A stretch of DNA of 64,000 nt, from assembly GCA_009103225.1 (NCBI GenBank), contig RHPI01003389.1, forward strand, positions 240,785 through 304,784, read 5' to 3'. The stretch is from Chlorokybus atmophyticus. Its lineage: Eukaryota > Streptophyta > Chlorokybophyceae > Chlorokybales > Chlorokybaceae. Made by a program: the position numbers and the translations under genes. How positions within the stretch are numbered: the stretch's first letter is position 1; every line of letters begins with the position of its first letter. Shown here in pieces: positions 10,519 to 25,442 of this stretch. The notes beneath the pieces are model-generated. The model searched no databases. It was not told the origin of the DNA and saw only the letters and a list, made by a program, of their open reading frames with translations.

Positions 10519-11303
10519 CTACAACCCCGGCTACTCCTCTGCGTCCTCCGCCTCCTCCGCCGCCTTGGGGACCGCCTGCTCCGCCGCTGCCAACACCCTG
10601 CTTGCCAACAATACCACCTGCACCTACAGCAACACCCTCTTAATCTCACCCGGTTAGCCTTACACCTGACCGAGAACGTACATTCTAGAGCAGATATTTC
10701 CGGACCGCGGTCACTTCCACCTCCAGTACGCCTCGGATTCCGGTTACGTACAGGGCCAATTTGGCTAGCGCCACACATCGGCGGCAACAGCGGTCAACAT
10801 ATAGGTTAGTCGCTGACGTGGCCGCGCGGCTTGTGTTACGTCGCACTATGCTTGTGCGTTTTGCACAAGGTGAACCGCACAAGGGTCGTGCCCTTCAGAC
10901 TGGAGAGTCGGAGTCTCCTCATCTGACGGTCTACAGTAATGTCGTTATCGAGTATGTTCAGAATGACGGATTCAGCCCTAAAGTTTGCAGATAAGATTGG
11001 CATGGACGGCGGAAACAGGTGACAAAGCGCATCGGGCGGTTGTAGATGTCTCATGAGCGCACGTAATTGCTCGGTTTGTGTGGCATACAGAAACCGTGCA
11101 ATGCATTTTAGAGGCCGTTCGCAAAAGGCCAGCGAGTTTGCAAGGTTTGGGTCGCAAAACCTCGAAACAGAATTCGAGCACGATTGCCAGCTGTCTGCAA
11201 GGGTGTGAGCTAGGGAAAAGCGCAAGGCTGACGGCGGCGGCGGCGGCGGTGGCAGCGGAGCAGGCGGAGGAGCAAGCGGAGCTTGGTTGAGCAAGCTGTA
11301 GCA
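10519..11303. promoter_or_regulatory. Shared upstream region of DUF760 gene and FNR
   Basis: This 785-bp region separates two divergent start codons and must hold both promoters and 5' UTRs. It contains a GGC/GCC run (11231-11260) but no clear TATA box and no telomere-like AAACCCTAA motif, unlike most of the other divergent regions here. Confidence 0.6.
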
Positions 11304-13573
11304 ATGGCAACCATTCAGATCGAGGTCAGCGCGGACGGATAAGCGTGGCACGAAGCAGCTCATGCCCACTTTGCATTGGACGCTACACCTTGCAAGAGCA
11401 GAGACCTTGCTGTCTGCAACATTGGCATAAAAAGTTTCTGTTGACATGTTGATTGTGCGGAGGCTGCGTTTGACTTCCTGTCGTTGACTGCTGGACCTTT
11501 GTTTGCAGCTGCTTGCAGCTCGGCCTGCGGTGAGCGCGTCGGTGGCTGTACCCAAGGCTTCAGCACGTGCTTCACGACCGGTAAGTCACTTGCGCTGGTT
11601 GCCATACTCTGTGAAGAAGTTGGTGGCAGCTGTTGCCATCTCCTGCGCATTGCTCATTAAGTTCTCTATTTACGCATTGCAGGTTGCCAAGGATGCTCGC
11701 GCCTTCCTTGGTGCCCCCGTGCAGCTGCGTGCCGCACGACGCAATGCAGCGGTCCAGGCAGGACGCATGGCCACCGTCTCGCTTGTTGATGTTAAGATGC
11801 CACTGGAACTGGAAGAGGGCCAGGTGCGTGCAGCTGATTGTTTAGCAATGTGGTCAGTGCTCTGTTTCTGCTGCCGATAGTCTGCTGCTCTGTGCAAAAA
11901 TGTTGAATGCGTAAGATATGAGCCCAACGGGCAGCCACATGTTGGCACGTTCTTATGTCACCCTTCTCATATGGCACTTTAGTGGGATGATGGCAATTGG
12001 GTGTGTTCTCAACTTCAGGCATACATGTTCATGCACGTCCTGTTGAGGGACATGTGTGGAGATTACAGCATTGGTGTCACGATATCACTAGTTGTTACGC
12101 AGTAGTTGCTGATCATGTGTGCGCACTGTTGCTGCTAAGATTGTCTTGTTGTATGTGTAGCCAGTTGATGTGACGCACTGTGTATGCATGCAGCTGCCGT
12201 TGAACACATACAGCAACAAGGCGCCGTTCAAGGCTGTCATAAAGAGCGTGGAAACCATTGTTGGACCAGATGCTCCAGGTGAAACCTGCCACATTGTCAT
12301 TGACCATGGAGGCCAAGTTCCATACTGGGAAGGGCAGAGCTATGGCGTCATCCCACCTGTGAGTGCAAGCTACTCGTGGCGAGCGTGCGGATGGTTTAGC
12401 GTGCAGTTGCGTTGCTGCCTTCATAGCTGTTCATGCTGCCTGGTGCATGGCATTACGGCATATGCATGAGCATTGCTGACATACCCTTGCATGGTGGCTC
12501 TGCATAGGGTGAGAACCCCAAGAAGCCCGGAAAGCCAAACAACGTGCGACTGTATTCAATTGCATCAACACGATATGGTGACGAGTTTGACGGAAAGACT
12601 GCTAGCCTTTGCGTGCGCCGTGCGGAGTACTGGGACCCCGAGACTGGACTGAAGGACCCCACCAAGAAGGGTATCTGCAGCAACTTCCTCTGTGACTCCA
12701 AGCCCGGAGATGAGATCACTCTGACAGGTAGGCATCTTCAACGTGCTTTACATGGTACAACGGTCGTCGCAGTCCATGTACTCGCGCATCTGGCAGTGTG
12801 CACACAGACATGAGCACACTCAACCATTCGCGCAGCCATTGTTATGTCAATAACAAGATTATCTCTATGAATTCTCTTACAACGTCCACCTCTGTATACA
12901 CATAAGGGTTCATTGCGCCTGATCTGCAATTGACCTCAGCAACCATAGCTTGTGCACTGGCGCAGTGGTCCCATACATCGTTGCATGGAAATGGTTAGAG
13001 CGCGCAGCCAGGGGGTGAACGACTGTACGGTTGATCACCAGGTTGTTGTGCGGGTCTTAACACAAAGTCTTTGCAGGTCCCACCGGAAAGGTCATGCTGC
13101 TTCCTGAGGACCCCAAGTCGACCCACATCATGGTGGCCACGGGCACTGGCATTGCCCCATACCGTGCGTACCTCCGACGGATGTTCATGGAGGATGTCCC
13201 CAACTACAAGTTCAATGGGCTGGCGTGGATGTTCCTTGGCGTTGCCAATCAGGATGCGCTCTTGTATGATGAGGACTGGCAGATGATGAAGAAGAAGTTC
13301 CCGGACAACTTCCGCCTGGACTACGCTCTGTCCAGGGAGCAGAAGAACAAGTCTGGCGGCAAGATGTACATCCAGGACAAGCTCGAGGAGTACGGCGAGG
13401 AGGTGTTCAGCCTCCTCAAGGATGGCGCTCACATCTACTTCTGTGGTCTCAAGGGTATGATGCCCGGCATCCAGAAGACGCTTGAGCAGGTTGCTACCGA
13501 GCAGGGTCTGGAGTGGCCACACTTCCTCGAGGGCCTGAAGAAGGCTGGCCAGTGGCACGTGGAGGTGTACTAA
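11304..13573 (+). CDS. petH: Ferredoxin-NADP(+) reductase, chloroplast
   Basis: Six exons: 11304-11324, 11509-11580, 11683-11823, 12194-12358, 12508-12727 and 13077-13573; 371 residues. The enzyme passes electrons from photosystem I-reduced ferredoxin to NADP+ on the stromal side of the thylakoid. Exons 1-3 give a Ser/Ala/Arg-rich transit peptide. The mature protein starts near [12 protein letters not shown]. Visible motifs are the FAD-binding RLYS (147-150) and CVRRA, the NADP-binding GTGIAPYR (229-236), SREQ, the YFCGLKGM segment and the obligatory C-terminal Tyr (WHVEVY, 371). All family landmarks are present and the length is normal. The 21-bp first exon is the least certain part; its donor (GAG/gtcagc) is weak. 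Identity is essentially certain. Confidence 0.97.
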
Positions 13574-14724
13574 ACCACCTGTGCTGCGCTGGTGGTCACC
13601 AGAACTCAACTCGATTATAATGATAATGGCGAAGCTCGCCTGTGCTGCGCGTTGTACTGCAACCCAAGCCCTATGTGCTACACTAGCATATTGCGAAGCA
13701 CATAGGTACCCCTGTTTATTCGATTTGTAGGCCATGGCAATAACAAGCATATGCCTGAAGTAGTTGATGTGTGGTGTGGGCTGATTTGCCAGATTGGGGT
13801 GTGCTGAGTGGCATTTACAAAATGTTGAGATGATGTGGCATGGCCACCGTGCTTCTAACATATACATGGAGGGGCTGATTCAAGTGGCTGTTGGTGGGGG
13901 ATGGATGTTGGTTGCAGTGTTCTCTTAGGCGTAGTCACTACACTTCTTATCCAGTCACTTGATTCTACCTCAGCTAGATAGTATATTAGGCATGACAGAG
14001 TTGATGGTTGCAACATCATGCACATCAACCTCACCTGTATCACACCGCTAAATCAATGTGTCGCGAATCAGCGTCCACATCCTCCCACAAGGTTGCAGTC
14101 AGGCAAGAAGGCGGAGGGCCGAGGCAGGCCGCCGCTGTAGTGCTAGCTCCAGCAGCCCGTGCGCACAAAAGCAATCAGTATGCGCTGTCAAATGGTGAAG
14201 CGAACCAGAACTTGCGCCCCACACCATGTCAAAGTAGAGCGCCGCACTTCCTCCAGATTTTATTTTTTACAAGGCTCTCCCAACCATATGCATGTCTCCA
14301 TGGCCAGAGGTACAAATGTGTCGACTAGGTGATCAACATACTTGCCTCTCTACCTTGATACCGAAACCAAGCCACGCACTTTGCACTTTGCTTATCTGAT
14401 GCATGGCGGCGCCTTGATAGGTAACTTATTTGTGTTGCCAGATGCAATGCAAACATGGCAATTATGAACCGTCTTACATGCCAGCTAGCCAATGACAGGA
14501 AGGCACTTGCTGTCTGTACAGTGTAAACAAGCTGTCCAGCGACTGAGCTCGCAGCACAACCCTATACACACTGACCTTGATCCTTCACTGCGAAATCCAC
14601 CTAACACACCTGCTGTGTTGGGTGGATCTAGATCCACCCAACACAGCAGGTGTGTCAGGTGGGTCTACATGTCAAAGCTCTGTGCATCAAAAGTTGGCAA
14701 CACCAGCGTGATAGCACGCATACG
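13574..14724. other. Convergent intergenic region
   Basis: This region lies between the FNR stop and the stop of the split-barrel protein gene and should hold both 3' UTRs. No open frame has gene-like features. Its only notable structure is the palindrome at 14597-14662. Confidence 0.6.
14597..14662. repeat. 66-bp near-perfect palindrome without spacer
   Basis: Arms of 33 bp meet at CTAG (axis between 14629 and 14630). Only one position mismatches (14603/14656), and the inner 26 bp of each arm are perfect. The arms include ACACACCTGCTGTGTTGG, which has its own small inverted symmetry (ACACA...TGTGT). It is able to extrude a cruciform and sits between two convergent genes. Confidence 0.95.
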
Positions 14725-17420
14725 TCAGCTGGCACCTGAAGAACTAGCGAGGTGCTTCACAGCTTGTTCCGCGTCCTCCGGCGTGTCCACATAACGGTCG
14801 AATCGCAACCTGGTTACGTGAAAAGCAGCACCTCGCCGCACTCGGACATCCACGCCCTGAGCACAACAGAGACACACAACAACAATACTTCTTACTGGCA
14901 GGGGGTTGGGCCATGGACGCTGGTGCAGCCACACGCACACGCACCGACAGATAACTATGCTATGCAGCATGCATGCCAATCAACGACGACATCATAACCA
15001 TGGGGCAATTCGAAGCAAATACCAACCCGAACATAAATTACAGACCTGTCGATCTATGGAGATCAGCTGCACGTCGTCTGCCGGTTCCTTCATGACGTCT
15101 GCGACCAGCTGGCAAAGCTGCTTGCCATACCGCAGGTTTAGGTCCTGCAGTACGACACGCTCAGCTAACGCGCAAACAGCAAGCAGGTGCACACAAGCTA
15201 CAAGCGGACAGCCTACTACGTGTTCGTCACAATGCCTGCAAGTCTAAGTGGTACAACAGATTTTGTGAGCAAGGCAATACTTGCAAAACAACATGCATGG
15301 CAATATTCATATGCATGTGAGCCTACCTGCAGCAGTTCGTCTGTGTCATGAGCGGCAATTGGGTCTGGAGTGGCCGCCAGGTACTCGTTCACATTGATCC
15401 ACGTGACTGTGCCGAAACCACCAACAAAGTATATGTCGCTGATGCGCGCCATTCGAAAGAATGAGAAGTTGCCCCACTGACGGCTATCACCACCTGCTCA
15501 CAACCAACATTTTGCACGCACGCACAACCCAACCTCAAAGGTCAATTTTCATACGTATGGTCGATTACACAAGTCAACAACACCCTCACACATGCACACA
15601 ACCACGCACTCACCTCGGTGCTTTTTGCCAAATGCTGTTCGCGCCACTTCCGAGTCGTCTCCCGGCAGGAGCTGCACCACATCGCCAAACAGGGTGGCGC
15701 GTGCGTTCGCCAGACCCGACCACCCGGGCATCTGCACAACCACGCTCACGCGGGGGTCCGCCATCACGTTGCGTGTGTGTATCGCTGCATTGGCAACAAC
15801 ACAGGGCTCAATTGTTGAAGCTGGCTGTGGTGCGCAAAGCACTGCTGATACACGAAACAAATACGCATGCGCACGCACACAGACAAACAAACATGCACAT
15901 GCGCGCACGTGCAGACACAAGTTCGTGCTATAGCTTACCGAGCGGTGACAGCAGAAACAACGGATGGCCGTAAGGATCGGTTGTGAAATCGACGAGGGAA
16001 CCAAAAGGGAAGCCCCTGCGCCTGTGATGCATCTTCGACATGATTGTGCAGAGATGGGCATACCTGACATATTGAAAGAGAGAACTTGTAGCAGGGCTCC
16101 AAGCACACACACACCTGCTGACGTGCGTGCACATACCTCTGCACACGCGCACGCAGGCACGCCCGCGCGCACACACACACACACACTCATGCAGTTCACA
16201 CAATATACACTACACCTTGCTCGCTCTACGAGGTTTCGCACCGCCACTGCCGGTGAAGGCAAGTCATGTGTCGACGTGGCACTCTGCGCACCACCAACAA
16301 ACCGCATGAGCAACATTGCGCAGCAACATGCAATACAACAAGCCTGCACTGGCAACAGCACCTGAACACCTCCAGTGATAGGTGTGCGCGTGAGTCCTGC
16401 CCGCGGGTTGGTGGTGCTGTTACGACGCGGGAGTGAGTCGCTCCTGTACGCCAACGGCGTGTACTCTTCTAATGACCCTTGAGCACCAGCGTACGTCCTC
16501 TTCCCAGCAAACTGCACCGCGCCGTTGCTGCTCGATCCATCCTGCATGCATGCCCACAAACGGTTAGTGTGCGTATGTCTCTCCCCCGCACAAACACATA
16601 GCCTGACCGATGGTGTTGTGCAGTACAACAAAGTTCATACCGCATCCAGGTCAATTGATGAGAATGATGTGCTGGTGGCTGAGATGTCCTCGGACGCATC
16701 GCCGTTGTCTTCGCGGTCTTTCTGTGTTTGCTGCTCACCGTCATCTTTTGAACACGTCTGCAACAGAGCGACATGTTGGCTTCTTGATATACTAGCACCG
16801 TTGTGGCTTCACCAACAAACAGTGTCAAATTGACAAAAGCTTTAACACTACAGTCTTGACCACTTCTTGACTACTCACATAGGTTTGGATTTTACACTGG
16901 GCCGCCATATTTCAATGGGCAACATTGTATTTGCTCTTGAGCGCTTGCATGCTTCGACACATACTTGCCTCTCAAGGTCATAGTGATTTGCAAGCGCAAT
17001 AGCATGCACTTAGCAGAACACAATAACTGAAAGTGAACAACAATGTTGACGTGAACAACAATCAAGTGGTACTGGTATGCAAGTGCTCGACTAAGACACG
17101 CATGCACGCAAAATTACTAGACAGACGTGACGTCGTGCTATCATTGCATACTAGCAACCCACTTACAAACCCACTTACAAACCGTGTATACTGAAATGCT
17201 GACAAGCATTCAGCGCCAAATGTAGACTCTTACAAAGCGCAATGGAGCCCTGTGATGCTGATTGCGTAACTGATTGACGAACCGTCAAGCTTACCGCTAC
17301 TTTGTAAGACCCGCCGCATGACTTGCTGCTTCTCGACCTTCGCAGCCCATCGCCGCCGCCGCCGCCGCCGCCCCGCAGCAGGGCACTCCCCCAGAACGTG
17401 CTGGCCGCCGCCAACGGCAT
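14725..17420 (-). CDS. Pyridoxamine-oxidase-like FMN-binding split-barrel protein
   Basis: Resolved exons: 17295-17420 (probable first), 16641-16757, 16362-16541, 16216-16283, 15939-16063, 15614-15784, 15327-15493, 15046-15144 and 14725-14856; 394 residues if no further exon lies between the first two. Exon 1 is a basic, Gly/Ser-rich transit-like peptide; exons 2-3 are a Ser/Asp-rich linker. The split barrel runs from ARYAHLCTIMSKMHHRR through FGSLVDFTTDPYGHPLF, HTRNVMADPRVSVVVQMPG and FRMARISDIYFVGGFG. A C-terminal DUF2470-like domain follows (VQLISIDRQGVDVRVRRGA). Known: plant homologues of the At3g21140/At1g51560 type are plastid proteins of unclear function; relatives in the superfamily bind FMN or haem. 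The gene is divergent from the universal stress gene, 337 bp apart. The fold is sure; the exact role is unknown and the 5' end is provisional. Confidence 0.82.
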
Positions 17421-17757
17421 GTGGCTTCACTGCGCTAGACCCTCTGGTAGAAAAAAACTTCACCTCACGAAAGGTGCTCCTGCTACTCCAGTCACAGCTC
17501 CACGCCGCAACTTCGGCTGCAGGCACGGACGACCACGTTGACCACACCAATGCCGCCGCTGCCGCCGCCGCCCGCAACTTGCTTGATGCCCTAACTCTAA
17601 CAAACTGCCGCTTTGTCGACCGCCGTTGGAATGCCCGTTACGAGGGGCAGATTGCGATCCGGATCCGAGAAAGCGGGCTCGCTTGATCTAGGTCAAAAGG
17701 CTGGTGAGATCCCTAGACTTTTCGCCAGGCCAGGCCAGGCCAGGCCAGGCGGGCGGC
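17421..17757. promoter_or_regulatory. Shared upstream region of split-barrel and USP genes
   Basis: This 337-bp gap lies between divergent starts. It contains CCCTAACTCTAAC (17590-17602), which resembles a degenerate telobox, long GCC runs (17552-17575), and, directly before the USP start, a CCAGG unit tandemly repeated about four times (17726-17750). Confidence 0.5.
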
Positions 17758-18945
17758 ATGGCGAGCGACGGCGGCGAGGGAGGCAATGGAGAAGGTGGAG
17801 TGTCAGAAGGAGGGCAGAGGAGGGTCTTGGTGTCGGTGGATCACAGCAACGAGGCCATGCACGCGCTGGAGTGGGCGCTGGAGCAGCTGGCGAGGAAGGA
17901 GGACAAGATCGTGATGGTGCACGCTCAGCCGCCGGTCCCTGTCTACACCGGTGGGTCTCCCTCTTGGACAATATATTGATGTTGCTTCTTAACACTCGTC
18001 ACGCGAGTTAACATTTCTTCTACGCTTGTTACTTGCAAACCAGTCGCTGTGTTGTTATTGATTACAGCTGCAGGTACATTCAATACTCCGTCTAAACATG
18101 TCTGATTGCGTGGTCCCTTTTCATCTATGTAGAACTTGCTGTTTGCCAAACCAGTATCCCTCCCACGCACGCACGCGCGCGCGCACACGCACACCCATGC
18201 ACACGCGCACGCATATACATCCTCACACCTCAATGTGATTGACTGAGGCGTTTTGCAGTGATGTGAGGGTTCAAGAAGCTGCGTTGTTAGATTGAACACG
18301 GTTGATTGGCAGGTCACCACGGAATGCAGGGATGGAGTCTTCCCGCCGGCGTGGAGGACAACTTGGAGAATGAGATCATGGCTGCTGCGAAGACCCTCGG
18401 CGCCGACATGCTCGCGCTTTGCAGAGACAGAGGGGTCAGTCCAACTATGCAAGTCTCGTTGTTGCTCTCACATTAAGCACACGGATCTTGGACTGTGCAC
18501 ATGCACGCGTGTGTGCGCATGTGTGTGCGCACAGTCCAAGATCGCACTCGTGTGCAAGCGCATGCACGCACACGCACACATGCACACATGCAGTTTGCGG
18601 CGGAGTATCACGTGTTCAAGGGGCCAACCCTAGGCGACGTCATCTGCGACGCCGTGTCCCACCTCAAGGGCGACATGCTCGTCATTGGCGCCCGCCGCAT
18701 CAGCGCTCTCAAGAGGTATCCCTGGGTTCGTGCGTACGTATGCGTGTACGTGTATATGTCATTAGCTCACCTTGTGTTCTTTGTGTTTGCTCCACAGGGC
18801 GTTTGTCGGCAGCACAAGTGACTTCTGCGCTCATCACCTGGACTGCCCAGTGATTGTTGTGAAGAAGCCTGTGAGCGAACCAATGTCGCCAAGGAGTCCG
18901 CCGTCACAGAACACCAACCGAATATTCACTATACCGGAAGAATAG
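17758..18945 (+). CDS. Universal stress protein (UspA family)
   Basis: Four exons: 17758-17950, 18313-18434, 18594-18715 and 18798-18945; 194 residues. A Gly/Glu-rich N-terminus leads into RRVLVSVDHSNEAMHALEWAL, the first strand and helix of the Usp fold, with the ATP-contacting Asp. DMLVIGARR...AFVGSTSDF...CPVIVVKK is the second half. ATP-binding members carry GX2GX9G(S/T); here it is G137-x2-R140-x9-G150-S151, so the second glycine is Arg. Known: the family acts in stress responses, with ATP-binding and non-binding classes. I infer that nucleotide binding is altered or lost. A Ser/Pro-rich tail follows (SEPMSPRSPPSQ). It is divergent from the split-barrel gene. Start ATG 17758 gives a normal-length protein. 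Confidence 0.9.
18484..18543 (+). repeat. Intronic hairpin in USP intron 2
   Basis: GATCTTGGACTGTGC (18484-18498) pairs perfectly with 18529-18543; the 30-nt loop is an alternating TG/CG tract. Beyond the stem, GCACACG on the left matches CGTGTGC on the right after a 5-nt bulge. The structure fills much of a 159-nt intron and could bring its splice sites together. Confidence 0.88.
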
Positions 18946-19439
18946 CATCGAATCTGTGTTTTTTACCTAGGAGTACCCATGCGTTGTGGTTTAAACTGTA
19001 CATAGGTTTGTAACAACGCTTGATTGCCGCAACTATTCGGTCGTGCTGGTCTTTGCGTGATGCAGGTTGATTTATCAAGATATATAATATGAATAATGGG
19101 CGAATATAATATCAGAATATATAATGTCAGGATATCCGCGCGGGATTCAAAGTGCAGATCTGGGTGCATTTGGCTATGTGCATGTGGTCTGTCAATGGCG
19201 TTTGGTTGCATTCGTAACCTGCAGTTAAGCCAATTGCACATCGCCATTGTTGGTATAAATCACCATCAACAGTGTAATGATGTTAACATGATCTGACTTT
19301 GGTCGCGTCTATCCATGAGTCTACCAACAGGACCGGCATGTGAGACACACCACAGGCACACACCACAGGCCCACACACCACATACAACATAGCAAGCACC
19401 TCAACTATAAGAGCTCAACCACGCCCCAGTGGTGTGGGT

Positions 19440-19598
19440 NNNNNNNNNNNNNNNNNNNNNNNNNNNNNNNNNNNNNNNNNNNNNNNNNNNNNNNNNNNNN
19501 NNNNNNNNNNNNNNNNNNNNNNNNNNNNNNNNNNNNNNNNNNNNNNNNNNNNNNNNNNNNNNNNNNNNNNNNNNNNNNNNNNNNNNNNNNNNNNNNNN
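19440..19598. other. Assembly gap (159 N)
   Basis: A run of undetermined bases interrupts the sequence between GTGTGGGT and GGGGGGCGG. Single Ns also occur at 2040, 37399 and 63211, each next to a homopolymer or microsatellite, which points to assembly trouble at simple repeats. Confidence 1.
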
Positions 19599-19820
19599 GG
19601 GGGGCGGCCGGCTGTGCGTAAAGCAAGACATACAGCGTCGGTGAGATTGACAGATTGAACCCCTTACATGTATAAATGTACAACAGTGTTACAATGCGCG
19701 GTAATATACGTGCCCTACCATACCACACGCGTATGCACCTCACATGATAGCCAAACAAAGGCTCATGGTGAGGAGGTTGACGTGGCCGTTGCCTCGTTGC
19801 TGCCATGTTGGAGCCTCCTG

Positions 19821-19845
19821 GCATGGCATGGCATGGCATGGCATG
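19821..19845. repeat. GCATG x5 microsatellite
   Basis: Five perfect tandem GCATG units. Each contains CATG, so the array is itself nearly palindromic. Confidence 0.95.
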
Positions 19846-21130
19846 TGTAAGGAGTGTGGCGCATGCAGTGCATGCTGATATAATGTCTCGGTTTTATGTA
19901 CACAAAGCCCATTGAATCTTTGTATACACACAAAACCGTTGGCTCCCACCTCATATAGGCAAGCGTTGCGTCCGCCTTTGTGGTAGGAGCCTTTGGGGCC
20001 ACCGATGCTTAGCCTGACACTTTTGTAAATACTGCTGTGCCCCACTCAACGATCGCCATTATTACATGCGCTCGCTTCAAGGCGCAAGCTGCCTGCTGTT
20101 GGCGTAGCGGCACGATTCCTCCTGCTGGTGCTGCTCCACCGCTCCCCCCGCTATGACATCACGCGTGCAAAGCGTTCACCAGCGGGGGAAAGCATTCCGT
20201 TGTGACAGTCTGAGACTAGCAAGCAAAAGGCAGGGCAGCGTGCATGCGCATTTGGTGCGCGAGGCGTATGCCTTCGTCTTAGCACATGTGATAGTAGCAT
20301 GATGTTAACTTGTTGCCGGTATGTCTCTCGTCCTATCGATAATGCACTGTGGCTTACTAGGTGGGGTGCGTGTTGTGCAGAGCGAGTGACTGTCTTTGTT
20401 GTACACTCATGTGAGTGTCTAAGCAATGACACTTATGGCATCGACTAGTCATGGCGATGGTTCCACAAGTTGGCGTTTTTGCTTCGGTTCAACAAGTTGT
20501 TTATGGGTGAAAGAGCGTGTGTATCAAATGCAAGTGTGTATTCTACTAATGGGTTTAAGCTAGCATCTTTGCAAATTTGGTTGAGTACTTCCTTGTGTGC
20601 TTGCGATAACCCTACCTGACAAACATGGCGGTTGTGGGCATAGTGTAAAAAAGGGGTATGATGTTGTGCCAGCATGCGTGGTGCTACAAAAAATGCAAGT
20701 GATGTATGCAACAAGCATGACACATGCTTGGACATGACACATCACTACAGCAACACTTACCTCAATCACGACCGCCGGGCTGCTTACACACTCTCTATCA
20801 ATACCCGCTTCACTATTCTACTGCCAAACCCCATCATAATGCATGCACTACCTGCCACATTGCCGCATCCACCTTAGCGCCGACACCACAGCTTGACAAG
20901 ACAACCAGGTGACTCCCCTCGCCACCTCTCTACTTCACCCTCCACCACATAACACCTCCGTCGCTGCCGACCAGTGCCGCTTTCAGCGGCAGTGCAAGCT
21001 TATGGTTTGATGAGTCCGTACCACAAGCACGCATATCGCTAACATGCAATCCCTGCACAGCTGCGGCCTTGTGTAAGCATTGCTACTTTGTGTATGCGGT
21101 AGTGCACAGCAGTCAAGAAGTACATAATTG

Positions 21131-21180
21131 TAGCCCGGTGGTAAGGTAGTGTTGTGACCACCGCCGACTGTTTGCAAGTG
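21131..21180 (+). mobile_element. tRNA-like fragment related to 7031-7160
   Basis: TAGCCCGGTGGTAAGGTAG (21131-21149) resembles an A box and D arm, and CTGTTTGCAAGTG (21168-21180) occupies the B-box position at about normal tRNA spacing. The same two blocks occur at 7041 and 7148 with a longer interval. It is probably a second copy of the same tRNA-derived family. Confidence 0.3.
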
Positions 21181-21576
21181 TGGTATGCGTGACAACATGC
21201 TTGTAACACTATGCATGTAACCCTATGAGCATACCATCTTTGATACACTATGCAGCGATACCACTTGAACAAAACATGCATATGCATCATATGCTGTGTA
21301 ATCAATATCAAAATTACATCTGTATTTTGCAACAAAGTATTGGCAATGCAAGCATAACGGTTTAAGCAAATACCACCATATCCAAAACCATGAAAGGGTT
21401 CATCAATCAATATGCATATAAGCATATGACAGTGTACTAAGATGAAAGGGGTCACATTGCAAGCGCAGAACTGACAACCTGATGCTCCCTTCTGTGCAGG
21501 TAATGTCATTGTCTTCTATCATCTTTGCTAATGCTGCTACACATCACTGCATGGTTGTTTCTTCTGCTTGTTTGCC

Positions 21577-21717
21577 CCATTGCCGTGGCCCTTAGATAGT
21601 AGTGTCAAGGTAGAGTGGTTAGGACGAGAGTTGTTGTACAGTAAATGCAAGGGAAGTGTGCTTGTTGTTGAATTTGTGCCCTTGCTGTTGCTGCTTGCCA
21701 AGCGCACGGATATATGC
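21577..21717 (-). repeat. Dispersed repeat, copy B
   Basis: Read on the minus strand this matches 37881-38008 on the plus strand. Shared blocks in the same order are GCATATATC(C/T)GTGCGCTTG, AAGCAGCAACAGCAA, CAACAAC and the closing CTAAGGGCCACGGCAATGG, with indels between. No coding frame is conserved, so it is likely a non-autonomous mobile element or its relic. Confidence 0.75.
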
Positions 21718-22376
21718 ATGCGAATGTGCAAAGCCAGCGATGCGCAATGCGCGAGTATGCATACTGCGACCTTGCACAGCGCAGGGATTGGCTTTGAACC
21801 CACTGCAGCGTATATAGCCAGGGGCCCAAGAGAAAGTGTGCAACTGATGCATACCACGCGCAGGCACATGCGGCAGCCAAACACAACATGACACAACTGC
21901 ATGCCTTATGAAACTGCGAGTGCGTCAATTCAAACAGCGGCGCACGAGAATAGCGGCCCCCCTCCCCAGCTGCCTTACTGAGGGAGGACTCAACAGGAAG
22001 CACCGAGCGCAAGGGAGACTGCAGCAAGAGATTGCAATAACCGCAGCCGCCAGGCCTGATGAAGGCTAAAAGCGCAGCGGCCAACCCAGCAGCGCACAAG
22101 CTGCTGTGCAGGCAATAAAGCAACACGCCGCCAGGCCCGCTAAGGCAACTCCATCAGGCGCACGTAGGCGCAAAGAATGCTAATGACTGCAGAGGGGCGG
22201 TAGTAGTCGCTTGCGCCTGCGCCATAGACTTGACAACAATGCGCGATTGGGTCTGGCCTAGCAATTGTCCCCAACGACAAAAAAACACCTAGCTAATAGA
22301 GTAGTCAAACAACAAATCGACGGTGAAGTGCGCACCCAGCTCAAACTGCGTATGGTAGTGGGCTTCAAACCGAATT

Positions 22377-25442
<3,066 letters not shown>

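Larger units (their letters stand above)
18946..22376. other. Gene-free convergent region with assembly gap and repeats
   Basis: This region lies between the USP stop and the helicase stop. Open frames here are short and featureless. Contents: the gap at 19440-19598, a GCATG pentamer array, a tRNA-like segment at 21131-21180 and one copy of a dispersed repeat at 21577-21717. The USP 3' flank includes TGTAA at 19009-19013, the poly(A) signal used by many green algae, but I cannot show that it is used. Confidence 0.6.

Noticed and set aside
15549-16631. 360-residue minus frame over the split-barrel gene
   Set aside because: Only parts of it are exons; the rest is intronic TG/CA repeat, as shown by the frame-consistent splice sites.
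19340-19839. Frames running through the N block
   Set aside because: Unknown bases are read as open codons; nothing supports a gene.
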